A stretch of 64,000 bases of DNA from Muribaculaceae bacterium Isolate-036 (Harlan) (GTDB lineage: Bacteria > Bacteroidota > Bacteroidia > Bacteroidales > Muribaculaceae). Shown here piece by piece: positions 18,417 through 27,100 of the stretch (the first letter of the stretch is position 1; every line of letters starts with the position of its first letter). Below the pieces are notes generated by a model, which worked only from the letters and a program-made list of their open reading frames with translations, had not been told where the DNA came from and did not search any database. Made by a program: the position numbers and the translations under genes. Location of the stretch: the NCBI GenBank assembly GCA_003833075.1, contig RIAY01000003.1, positions 206,246-270,245 on the forward strand. The letters are read 5' to 3'.

Positions 18417-20216
18417 ATGCAGAATATAAGAAATATCGCGATAATCGCGCATGTCGACCATGGCAAAACGACACTTGTAGACAAGATGCTCCTTGCCGGT
18501 CATCTCTTCAGAGAGAACCAGAATGCCGGAGAGTTAATTCTCGACAATAACGATCTGGAGCGCGAGCGCGGCATAACAATCCTTTCTAAAAACGTATCAA
18601 TCAATTATAAGGGCACGAAGATCAATATCATAGACACTCCCGGACACGCGGATTTCGGAGGTGAGGTGGAGCGTGTGCTCAATATGGCAGACGGCTGTCT
18701 GCTGCTTGTAGATGCATTCGAGGGACCGATGCCCCAGACTCGTTTCGTGCTGCAGAAAGCTATTCAGATGGGTCTGAAGCCGGTTGTTGTGGTAAACAAG
18801 GTTGACAAGCCGAACTGTCGTCCCGATGAAGTGAATGAAATGGTTTTCGACCTGATGTTCAATCTCGACGCTACGGAAGACCAGCTTGATTTTCCTACGA
18901 TATACGGTTCGGCGAAGCAGAACTGGATGTCGGCGGACTGGCGTGAGCCTAAAGAGGACATCACCGCGGTGCTTGATGCGATAATCGACAATATCCCGGC
19001 TCCCACACAGCTTGAGGGCGATCCGCAGATGCTCATCACAAGTCTTGACTTCAGCAATTATGTGGGACGTATCGCAGTGGGACGCGTGCACAGAGGCGCA
19101 ATCCGCGAAGGGCAGGAACTCGGTCTCTGCAAGAAAGACGGCACAGTGACGCGCCAGCGGGTCAAAGAACTCCACACGTTCGAAGGCATGGGGCGCAAGA
19201 AGGTTCAGGAAGTGTCAAGCGGCGACATCTGCGCCATTGTAGGTCTTGACAACTTCGAGATCGGCGACACCCTCACTCTTTTTGACAATCCGGAACCGCT
19301 GCCGCGTATCGCAATCGACGAGCCTACTATGTCGATGACATTTGCAATCAATGACTCGCCGTTTTTCGGTAAAGACGGCAAATTCGTGACATCACGCCAT
19401 ATCAACGACCGTCTTGAGAAAGAGCTTGACAGAAACCTTGCGCTAAGAGTGGAGAAAAGCGTGAATGAAGACAAATGGACTGTGTTCGGACGCGGAGTGC
19501 TGCATCTTTCTATTCTGATAGAGACGATGCGCCGCGAGGGATATGAGCTGCAGGTCGGTCAGCCGCAGGTCATCATCCGGGAAATCGATGGCAAGAAATG
19601 CGAGCCGATCGAGGCATTGTCAATCAACGTTCCTGAAGAATATTCATCGAAGGTCGTGGATATGGTCACCCGCCGCAAGGGGGATATCATATCGATGGAT
19701 ACCCGCAACGACCGCATAGACATCGAATTCCATATACCCTCGCGCGGCATCATCGGCTTGCGCAACAATGTGCTTACCGCTACAGCCGGAGAAGCCATCA
19801 TGGCTCACCGTTTCCTTGAGTATCAGCCGTGGAAGGGTGATATAGAGCGTCGCACAAACGGTTCTCTGATAGCGATGGAGGCGGGCACAGCCTACGCCTA
19901 CGCCATCGACAAGCTTCAGGACCGCGGCCGTTTCTTCATTTTCCCGCAGGAAGATGTGTATGCCGGTCAGGTCGTGGGCGAGAACGCCAAAGAGAACGAC
20001 ATTGTAGTCAACGTCACGAAGTCGAAGAAACTTACAAACATGCGTGCGTCGGGTGCTGACGACAAGGCTCGCATCGTTCCTCCGGTTGTCTTCTCTCTTG
20101 AGGAGGCACTCGAATATATCAAGGAAGATGAGTATGTTGAGGTAACCCCCAACCATATCCGTCTGAGAAAGGTTATTCTTGATGAGAACGAGCGTAAGCG
20201 TGCAAGCCGCAGTTGA
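18417..20216 (+). CDS. typA: Translational GTPase TypA/BipA
   Basis: 599 residues from ATG 18417, the usual TypA length. GTPase motifs are complete: HVDHGKTT at 12-19, DTPGH at 73-77 and NKVD at 127-130. EF-G-like domains follow, and then the TypA-specific C-terminal domain ([14 protein letters not shown], and the [13 protein letters not shown] segment). It binds the ribosome and helps 50S assembly and stress growth. It is monocistronic with its own promoter element and terminator. The start was set by family alignment and by the upstream -7 element. Confidence 0.97.
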   Translation: MQNIRNIAIIAHVDHGKTTLVDKMLLAGHLFRENQNAGELILDNNDLERERGITILSKNVSINYKGTKINIIDTPGHADFGGEVERVLNMADGCLLLVDAFEGPMPQTRFVLQKAIQMGLKPVVVVNKVDKPNCRPDEVNEMVFDLMFNLDATEDQLDFPTIYGSAKQNWMSADWREPKEDITAVLDAIIDNIPAPTQLEGDPQMLITSLDFSNYVGRIAVGRVHRGAIREGQELGLCKKDGTVTRQRVKELHTFEGMGRKKVQEVSSGDICAIVGLDNFEIGDTLTLFDNPEPLPRIAIDEPTMSMTFAINDSPFFGKDGKFVTSRHINDRLEKELDRNLALRVEKSVNEDKWTVFGRGVLHLSILIETMRREGYELQVGQPQVIIREIDGKKCEPIEALSINVPEEYSSKVVDMVTRRKGDIISMDTRNDRIDIEFHIPSRGIIGLRNNVLTATAGEAIMAHRFLEYQPWKGDIERRTNGSLIAMEAGTAYAYAIDKLQDRGRFFIFPQEDVYAGQVVGENAKENDIVVNVTKSKKLTNMRASGADDKARIVPPVVFSLEEALEYIKEDEYVEVTPNHIRLRKVILDENERKRASRS

Positions 20217-20229
20217 ACCATAGGCAGAT

Positions 20230-20301
20230 ACGAGACGTTATAAAGACAGGAAAGGCGTTCGGCTCCGGTAGGCGCGAAGCCCCTTTGAGAGAACGTCTCG
20301 T
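20230..20301 (+). other. Structured 3' UTR element between typA and its terminator
   Basis: A perfect 10-bp stem (ACGAGACGTT 20230-20239 with AACGTCTCGT 20292-20301) encloses a second pairing, AAAGG (20251-20255) with CCTTT (20282-20286), around a GC-rich loop. It has no T-run and is separate from the terminator 18 nt downstream. Function unknown. Confidence 0.4.
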
Positions 20302-20319
20302 TATAAATATAAATTAAAA

Positions 20320-20347
20320 AAGACCTCGGGAGTGTTCCTGAGGTCTT
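20320..20347 (+). terminator. Intrinsic terminator of typA
   Basis: AAGACCTCGGGA (20320-20331) pairs with TCCTGAGGTCTT (20336-20347), 12 pairs with one G-U, preceded by a run of A. It could also serve the convergent small membrane protein gene. Confidence 0.8.
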
Positions 20348-20419
20348 CGTTTTCCCGGTCCATCTGAAAAAAAGCGCCCTTTATAAGAACCATGAATGAC
20401 CGGGTGTGGGTGTCTGTGA

Positions 20420-20674
20420 TTATCCGTTGGCAGTGCCTATGAGATCATTGAACGTACCTATAGAGAAGAGCCACCATATGAGGATAAAGATCAGTATAAG
20501 TATGCCGAGCCACAACCAGAGACGGTTGGTTTTTCTTGTACTATTGTTTTTCCGTATCTTGCCATTGGCTTTGAGACCTTCGGCCATGGGATTGACATAG
20601 CCTTCGCGTGCTTCACGAATCTCTCTTTTGAGTTCGGATTCGTTTTCCCTGATGTGTTTTTCCTTCGTATCCAT
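20420..20674 (-). CDS. Small single-pass membrane protein
   Basis: 84 residues: a charged, Glu/Arg/Lys-rich N-terminal half likely to be helical (ESELKREIREAREGY), a basic stretch (KIRKNNSTRKTNR), one membrane helix (LWLWLGILILIFILIWWLF) and a short tail. By the positive-inside rule the basic half is cytoplasmic. It is convergent with typA and upstream of porQ's 3' end on the same strand as porQ. I do not recognise the family. Confidence 0.6.
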   Translation of the reverse strand: MDTKEKHIRENESELKREIREAREGYVNPMAEGLKANGKIRKNNSTRKTNRLWLWLGILILIFILIWWLFSIGTFNDLIGTANG

Positions 20675-20742
20675 AACCTTAACGATTTCTGTTTATTTAC
20701 TAAATAAACAACAGGGGTATGTAAAAAGTTTTTATAAACTGT

Positions 20743-21768
20743 TTAAAATTCCCGGATAATCCAGTTAAGGTTGAGCATCAGCGTTGAAGCTGATTTGTGA
20801 GGCATCGCATAGGAGACGCCGAAGCCGAAGCTTCGCACGCGTATGCCGCCGCCAAGGGTGAATCCTGACAGAAAATTCCGTTGATATGCCGACATGTCCG
20901 TTCTCGTCTTGTAGTTATATCCTATGCCGAGATAGAAGCGTTCGGATGGAGAATATTGCAGACCGAACACAAGATGCCTGAACAGATCCGAGAAAAAGCC
21001 TGATTTTATCTCCTGTCTCTTTTCCGTATCGTTTTTGTCGTGTGAATAATAGGGAAGTTTCCAGCGTGTCAGATGCCAGGCGTTTATAGAGATCTGGAAA
21101 GGAGACGATCCGATTGTCTGCATGTAACCGAGACGGAAATCAAACGGCAGGCGGTTATATTCCGAGTCGAAACGTTTTATCTGTCCTCCCATATTGGTGA
21201 GTACGGCGGAAAAAGAGAGGTCTTTCTCCTCGTTATAATAGTTTATGCCCAGATCCACAGCCATTGCGAATGCATTGTACTGCTCGTAATTGCTGTATAT
21301 CATGCGGTAGTTTATGCCGCCACGGAGTCTGTCGGTGATGTCATGTGAATATGAACCTTCAAACACGATGTCGGCAGGAGTGAAAGATCCAGTGGCTGTT
21401 CCGTCGGGCATGTATCCGTCGAACGCACCATAGTTGAGATAACGAATGCCTGCCGCCCATGCTCCGCGCTCTCCTGCCGGCATCCCGAAACGAGCACCGC
21501 CGAAATTTCCGGAACCGATATAGTGCATATATGAAACGGCAGCCTGCGTTCCGATTTCCGGACCCAGCAGAGCCGGATTCTGGTCAACGAGCATGATGTC
21601 ATTGTCGATTATCGCGCTGTTTACCCCGCCCAGAGCGTGCACATGTGAAGATACCGGTATGTCAAGAAAGCCATAACCGGAAGACGTCAGCTGGGCTCCT
21701 GCCGTAAAAGACAGTCCCGAAGCAATCAGTGCGGTAGCGTATATTTTCAGTTTGTCCGCGGATTTCAT
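20743..21768 (-). CDS. porQ: Type IX secretion system protein PorQ
   Basis: 341 residues from ATG 21768, which gives a clean signal peptide (MKSADKLKIYATALIASGLSFTAGAQ); an ATG 16 codons upstream would bury it. The mature protein is a beta-barrel of the PorQ/PorV type: it begins GYGFLDIPVSSHVHALGG, has the DQNPALLGPE block, and ends NLNWIIREF. PorQ works with PorU, PorV and PorZ in the attachment complex that removes type IX sorting domains and anchors cargo at the surface. The two secreted proteins at the left of the window carry such domains. Confidence 0.88.
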   Translation of the reverse strand: MKSADKLKIYATALIASGLSFTAGAQLTSSGYGFLDIPVSSHVHALGGVNSAIIDNDIMLVDQNPALLGPEIGTQAAVSYMHYIGSGNFGGARFGMPAGERGAWAAGIRYLNYGAFDGYMPDGTATGSFTPADIVFEGSYSHDITDRLRGGINYRMIYSNYEQYNAFAMAVDLGINYYNEEKDLSFSAVLTNMGGQIKRFDSEYNRLPFDFRLGYMQTIGSSPFQISINAWHLTRWKLPYYSHDKNDTEKRQEIKSGFFSDLFRHLVFGLQYSPSERFYLGIGYNYKTRTDMSAYQRNFLSGFTLGGGIRVRSFGFGVSYAMPHKSASTLMLNLNWIIREF

Positions 21769-21964
21769 CTTTCTATTAACGTCAAAACCCTCTTTCTTCG
21801 TATAATCTTCCGCCATATTTACCGATGAAACGGCTTTCGGTGTCTCGTTACGGGATGTCCGGATGCTGAACAGCGTTTCATGATATGCCGCGTCTCCGGC
21901 ATACGTTTAAAAATTATTAACGATATTTAAGTGTATGGCGGTTGATTTATTGAATCTAACATTT

Positions 21965-21972
21965 TAAATTTG
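21965..21972 (+). promoter_or_regulatory. -7 promoter element of the TonB-domain gene
   Basis: TAAATTTG lies 38 nt before the start, with GTTG (21941-21944) a 20-nt spacer upstream. The -33 element fits only at its TTG core. Confidence 0.5.
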
Positions 21973-22010
21973 CATCCGAATAATATACATTTCACGCAAA
22001 TTTAAACTGA

Positions 22011-22457
22011 ATGACACGAATCCATCTATATATATCGCTTTTGTTTGGTTTTATATCGCTGATGTGGGCGGGAGAATGCAATGCGCAGACATGCCGTGTC
22101 AAGGCTGGCAACGGTGCCTCCGGAGCCAAAGTCTACATGGAGGTGTACGAATATGATTATGTGAAAAAAAAACCGAGTTTTCCCGGCGGTGACGCCAAGC
22201 TTGTGGCATTTATAAATGAAAACAGGCAGTATCCTGCCGAGGCATATAAAAAAGGGATACAGGGCAGGGTTACATGTTCGTTTGTTGTCAATACCGATGG
22301 TTCCGTAAGCCATATCTCCATTCTCAAAGGTGTGGAGCATTCCCTTAACCAGGAGGCGATAAGGATTATGAGCAAGATGCCGGAATGGACTCCGGGCATG
22401 CACGAAGGGCAACTTGTGCCTGTCAGGGTAATCTGGTCGGTGCCTTTCAGAAAATGA
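22011..22457 (+). CDS. Secreted single-domain TonB C-terminal protein
   Basis: 148 residues: a signal peptide (ISLLFGFISLMWAGECNAQ), a short linker and a TonB C-terminal domain. The domain is marked by PSFPGGDAKLVAFINENRQYP, GRVTCSFVVNTDGSVSHI and a closing VPVRVIWSVPF. Unlike full TonB it appears to have no permanent N-terminal membrane anchor and no long Pro/Lys periplasmic span, so coupling to ExbBD is doubtful. The stand-alone domain may bind TonB-dependent receptors or peptidoglycan. A very long palindromic terminator follows. Confidence 0.8.
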   Translation: MTRIHLYISLLFGFISLMWAGECNAQTCRVKAGNGASGAKVYMEVYEYDYVKKKPSFPGGDAKLVAFINENRQYPAEAYKKGIQGRVTCSFVVNTDGSVSHISILKGVEHSLNQEAIRIMSKMPEWTPGMHEGQLVPVRVIWSVPFRK

Positions 22458-22487
22458 CAGTTGCCGCAGACACAGGCACGGATGAAT

Positions 22488-22573
22488 ATGCCAACCGGAT
22501 AACAGATACGGCGGAGTTTTAAAACTCCGCCGTATCTGTTATCCGGTTGGCATGCAGGATAGTCATCCTGCAT
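22488..22573. terminator. 66-bp perfect palindrome plus second hairpin between convergent genes
   Basis: 22488-22520 and 22521-22553 are exact reverse complements with no loop (33-bp arms, centre AGTTTTAAAACT). A second hairpin with 9-bp arms (22552-22560 and 22565-22573) abuts it. It sits between the convergent TonB-domain and winged-helix genes and probably terminates both. Neither hairpin has a strong T-run outside. Confidence 0.75.
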
Positions 22574-22585
22574 ACTTTGATTGTT

Positions 22586-22792
22586 TCAGACTAAAGTGAT
22601 AACGATGTCTTCGTCATTCTGGGCGATTACAATCTTTCCTTCGCGTCCGAGCCAGCCGAGGGCTGCCATGATTTCATCTTTCTTGAGCTTGGTCGCTTTC
22701 TTTACGGCTTTGAAACCAAGCATGCGGGTATCAGACGAGTCAAGTGCCTTATACACCTCGCCTGCCCATGTTCCAATTGATTCAATGTTCAT
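22586..22792 (-). CDS. Winged helix-turn-helix protein (DUF2582 type)
   Basis: 68 residues, one compact winged-helix domain: IGTWAGEVYKALD, then TRMLGFKAVKKATKL, KKDEIMAALGWLGREGKI and a final beta-hairpin IAQNDEDIVITLV. This small family is widespread in Bacteroidales, is often highly expressed and has no defined regulon. It could be a DNA-binding adaptor. It is monocistronic, with a 160-bp AT-rich region upstream shared with rsgA. Confidence 0.85.
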   Translation of the reverse strand: MNIESIGTWAGEVYKALDSSDTRMLGFKAVKKATKLKKDEIMAALGWLGREGKIVIAQNDEDIVITLV

Positions 22793-22953
22793 TTCCTCTT
22801 ATAATTTAAATTAGTGTTTTACGATTGCAAAGTTGGCTAATTTTTGTCAAACTGCAAAATTTATAACGTTTTTGACGGTCAATTTATCTTAATTTGCTAT
22901 ATTTTTAACAACCTATTGACTGAAATTGTTAAGAAATAAGTTAATTTTGTGTT

Positions 22954-23928
22954 ATGAAATCAAAAAATAGAGATGTTTCTTCAATTATAAAAGGAGAGGG
23001 AACAGTGATCAGGAACACAGGTTCTTCCTATGTGGTCAGGCTCGATTCCGGCGAGGAGACTTCCTGCCGGGTGAAAGGCAATTTCAGGATCAGGGGTATA
23101 CGGACCACAAACCCCGTTGCCGTAGGGGATCGCGTCACAGTAGCGGGTTCGGCGGAGGATGCAGATTATATAACAGCTATTTCTCCACGTCGCAACTATA
23201 TCATAAGACGTGCGTCGAATCTTTCAAAGGAATCCCATATTCTTGCCGCTAATCTCGATTGCGCGGCTTTGGTTGCGACATTGCGTGACCCGCAGACCCC
23301 CACAACCTTCATAGACCGTTTTCTTGCCACAGCCGAGGCATATTCCGTTCCGGCGATGATAGTTCTCAACAAGACAGACCTTTGGGATGAAGACGACCGT
23401 ATGCTCGGTGATCTTGTGGCGGGTCTTTACCGCTCGATCGGTTATCCTGTATTCGAGGTTTCCGCGCAGACCGGTTATGGTCTTGGATCTCTTGTGGAAG
23501 AATTGAGAGGTAAGACAACACTCTTTGCCGGAAACAGCGGTGTGGGCAAGTCATCCCTCATCAACGCGATAGTGCCGGGAACCTGTCTGAAGACCGGAAA
23601 GATTTCAGACATGCACCGCACCGGCATGCACACCACTACCTTCTCGGAGATGATATCTGTTCCCGGCGGAGGAGAAATCATAGACATTCCCGGTGTCAAA
23701 GGATTCGGAACCATAGACTTTAAGCCTGAGGAGGTGTCTCATTTCTTCCCCGAGATCTTCCGTATAGGATGTGGATGCCGTTATTCAGACTGTAAACACA
23801 TCGGAGAACCAGGTTGCGCGGTGATTCCCGCCGTGGAGCAAAGCATAATCTCTGAGAGCCGTTACGCCTCCTATCTATCCATCCTTGAAGAACTCAATGA
23901 TCCCACCAAATATCGCAAACCCTACTGA
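22954..23928 (+). CDS. rsgA: Ribosome small-subunit GTPase RsgA
   Basis: Up to 324 residues. It is a circularly permuted GTPase: an N-terminal OB fold, then G4 NKTD (139-142), G1 GNSGVGKSS (193-201), G3 DIPGVKGF, and a C-terminal zinc knuckle CGCRYSDCKHIGEPGCAV. It acts late in 30S assembly. The start is ambiguous. ATG 22954 adds about 13 residues relative to family members, and a TAATTTTG motif ends only 4 nt before it. A GTG at 23005 preceded by AAAGGAG is an alternative, but it would trim the first strand of the OB fold. ATG 22954 is kept. Confidence 0.94.
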   Translation: MKSKNRDVSSIIKGEGTVIRNTGSSYVVRLDSGEETSCRVKGNFRIRGIRTTNPVAVGDRVTVAGSAEDADYITAISPRRNYIIRRASNLSKESHILAANLDCAALVATLRDPQTPTTFIDRFLATAEAYSVPAMIVLNKTDLWDEDDRMLGDLVAGLYRSIGYPVFEVSAQTGYGLGSLVEELRGKTTLFAGNSGVGKSSLINAIVPGTCLKTGKISDMHRTGMHTTTFSEMISVPGGGEIIDIPGVKGFGTIDFKPEEVSHFFPEIFRIGCGCRYSDCKHIGEPGCAVIPAVEQSIISESRYASYLSILEELNDPTKYRKPY

Positions 23929-23955
23929 TTTCAGATAATTTATATATCATATTCT

Positions 23956-24046
23956 AAAAGACAAGAGAGAAATCTTAAGATTTCCCTCTTCAGATGTTTT
24001 CACAACGGAATAATCCTTATTGTGATCAGCTTCGAATTATTTTTGC
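23956..24046 (-). ncRNA. tracrRNA of the type II-C CRISPR system
   Basis: The minus-strand transcript begins near 24046 with an anti-repeat. AATTCGAAGC and GATCACAA (about 24020-24040) pair with the first 20 nt of the repeat read on the minus strand, with one U-G and one U-U at repeat positions 9-10. Next come the conserved AAGGATTATTCC nexus hairpin and GTTGTGAAAAC. A final hairpin GAGGGAAATCTT/AAGATTTCTCTC (23965-23988) runs into TTGTCTTTT. The RNA is about 90 nt and is divergent from cas9. Relative to the repeat, the anti-repeat lacks 4 nt after GAATT. A consensus promoter lies upstream. The tracr strand fixes the crRNA strand as minus. Confidence 0.88.
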
Positions 24047-24050
24047 ATTA

Positions 24051-24082
24051 CAAATTTATATGCAATTGTTGAATTGTGCAAA
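24051..24082 (-). promoter_or_regulatory. Promoter of tracrRNA
   Basis: On the minus strand TTTG (24079-24082), a 20-nt spacer and TAAATTTG (24051-24058) match the Bacteroidota consensus fully. The start point should fall just before the anti-repeat. Confidence 0.8.
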
Positions 24083-24120
24083 TTTTTAACAAAAATATTT
24101 TATTTCAAGAAATATTTTTA

Positions 24121-24128
24121 TAGATTTG
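24121..24128 (+). promoter_or_regulatory. -7 promoter element of cas9-cas1-cas2
   Basis: TAGATTTG matches TAnnTTTG and lies 19 nt before the cas9 ATG. The -33 region is only T-rich. The transcript would have a leader of about 12-15 nt. Confidence 0.55.
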
Positions 24129-24147
24129 TAACAAATTATAAAGCTTT

Positions 24148-27100
24148 ATGAAAATACTCGGACTTGACCTTGGAACGGCTTCAATAGGATGGGCTCTTAT
24201 AGAATGCAATGATGAGCTTAATGGAAATAATCTGCTTGGATTGGGAAGCAGAATCATACAATATGAAAATAAGGAGGAATCCGATTTCACTGCCGGTCGC
24301 GGTGAGACAGCATGTGCAAAACGCACGGCGATGCGCACGGCACGCAAGTTACTTGACCGCTATCAACTCAGAAGGGCATCTTTGAGAGAGAATCTGATTG
24401 AGCTTGGCATGATGAAGGATAATGAAAAATTTCCATCATTGTCGCCGGTTGAGGTGTGGAAGCTCAGGAGTGACGCCGCTTCTTCCGGTAATAAGTTGTC
24501 ACTTGCTGACATAGCAAGAGTATTGTTGCATCTTAACCAAAAGCGTGGATATAAACACGCCAAGTCTGATTTGAATGATTCAAAACAGACTGAATATGTG
24601 CAAAAAGTTAATTCACGTTTTGCAGAAATAAAGGAGTTGGGGTTGACTGCAGGTCAGTATTTCTATAGAAAGCTGAAAGAATCTGAAGAAATCACGGCAA
24701 AAGGTAATAAGTTTTATACTTATCGTATTAAAAATAATGTGCTTCCGCGTGTCGCTTATACTGAAGAGTTTGATCAGATAATGAGTTCGCAACGGGGGTT
24801 TTATCCAGAGATCTTGACAGAGGGGAATATAAATAACTTGAAACAGGCAATATTCTTTCAGCGTCCATTAAAATCATGCAAGCACTTGGTTTCTTTTTGT
24901 GAATTTGAAAGGAAGCTATTCAAGGACCTGAATGGGAAGGAGGTTGAAAGTGGTCCTAAAGTTGCTCCGCGCACATCTCCTTTGGCGCAAGTGTGTAAAA
25001 TATATGAATCCATCAACAATATAAGACTATATAACCCAAGGCATAAGGAGCAGAAAAATTTGTTTGATGACATCTCTGACGGGCCTCGGGATGCGAAGAA
25101 ACTGGGTTATGAATATGAGATGAATAAAGAGGAGAGGGAAAGGGTGTTTGACTATCTTAATACTAACGAAAAACTTACCGAAACAAAGTTGCTCAGTATT
25201 TTGGGACTGCAAAAATCCAACGGTTTCAAATCGGATAAGGCTCTTGGCAAAGGGATACAAGGTAATATCACTTATTGTAAAATAGCTGCTGCGCTTGAAG
25301 GCTATGACCGTAAGGATGAACTTTTGAGGTTTGAACTCAAGGAATTGGATACAGAATTAGTGGATGCGGACACAGGAGAAATTATCATGAAAGTGTCTGA
25401 TGAGTATCGTGAAGAGCCGCTTTATAAGTTGTGGCATACATTATATTCCATCTCTGACAAAAAGGAACTTTTTCATTGCCTGAAATCTAAATTTGGAATA
25501 GATAATGAATCCGTGTTGGAAAAGTTGTATGCTATAGATCTGGTATCACCGGGATATTCAAACAAGTCGGCTAAATTTATGCGTAAGCTGATTCCTAATC
25601 TGAGACGCGGTTACAAATATAGTGAAGCTTGCACTCGCGTGAATGTTAATCACAGCGATTCATTGACGAAGGAAGAAAACAATAAGCGTATTCTGAAGTC
25701 GCGGTTGGATATCCTGCCCAAGGGGACACTGCGTCAGCCGATAGTGGAAAAAATAATAAACCAGACAATAAACCTTGTTAATGCCATACTGGATGAATAT
25801 GGAGAGATTGACGAGGTTAGGGTTGAACTTGCGCGAGAATTGAAGATGAGTCGCGAAGAGAGGACTGAAATATCTAACAGAAACAATAAGCAGGAGAGGG
25901 AGAATAATAAATTGTCTGAGCGGATTGCCGAGATGGGGATAATGCCGTCAAGGCGGCGCATACAGAAAATGCGTATGCTTCAGGAAACAGGCAATAAATG
26001 CGTGTACTGTGGAAAAACTGTTACACCGACGCAATTTATCGAGGGACATGGTTATGAAATAGAGCATATAATACCTCGTTCCCGCTTGTTTGATGACAGC
26101 TTTTCCAATAAAGTGTGTTCTTGTCGCGAATGCAATCAGGCGAAGGGTGCGTTGACTGCATATGATTTCATGAAGGGTCGTTCGGAGCAGGATTTTAATT
26201 CTTATTGCGACAGGGTGGAAAATCTTTATAAGGATAATAAAATCTCCAGAACGAAAAGAAACAAACTCATGATGGAGGCAAAAGATATTCCCCAAGACTT
26301 TATTGAACGTGATCTCCGGGAAAGTCAATATATAGCGAAGAAGACCAGAGAGGTTTTGAGAGAGGCTATACGTAACGTTCATGCGTCATCGGGGGCTGTT
26401 ACAAGCTATTTCAGGCATGTATGGGGTTATGATAATATTCTTCATGACATTAATTTCCAGAAATATAAAGATGCCGGTCAGATTGAATCCGTGAAATATG
26501 AAAGTCATGGACAGATACACCATAGAGACAGAATAAAGAATTGGTCAAAAAGAAAAGACCATCGTCATCATGCACTTGATGCGTTGGTTATTGCCTTGAC
26601 GCGTCAAGGTTATATTCAGAGACTCAATACATTGAACGCCTCTTCAGAAGAGGAGGGAGGTAAGGATAACCTGGACAAATGGGCAGCAAAGCAACCTCAT
26701 TTCAGTGTGGAGGAAGTATGCAAGGCTTTGGATAATGTGTCAGTTTCCTTTAAAGCCGGTAAAAAATTGACAACACCGGGTAAGAGGTCTGTTAAGAAGA
26801 ATGGCAAGAGGGTATGTGTGCAGACTGGAATACTCGTGCCCAGAGGTCCCCTTACAAAAGAATCTGTATATGGCGAGATTTTGGTATATGACGGGAAGAA
26901 AAGCATAAAGCAGGCACTAAAGATCATTGACCTTGTTGTCAACCCGGAAATTCGTGATATGCTGAAGATGCGTCTTGAACAATATGGTGGGGATGAATCA
27001 AAAGTGCTGAAATCACTGAAAAAGGATCCAATGAAAGTTGGAGGTAAGGAAGTGTCTGATATAGGGTGTTACAGGAGGGAGATTGTTATGAATTACGATT

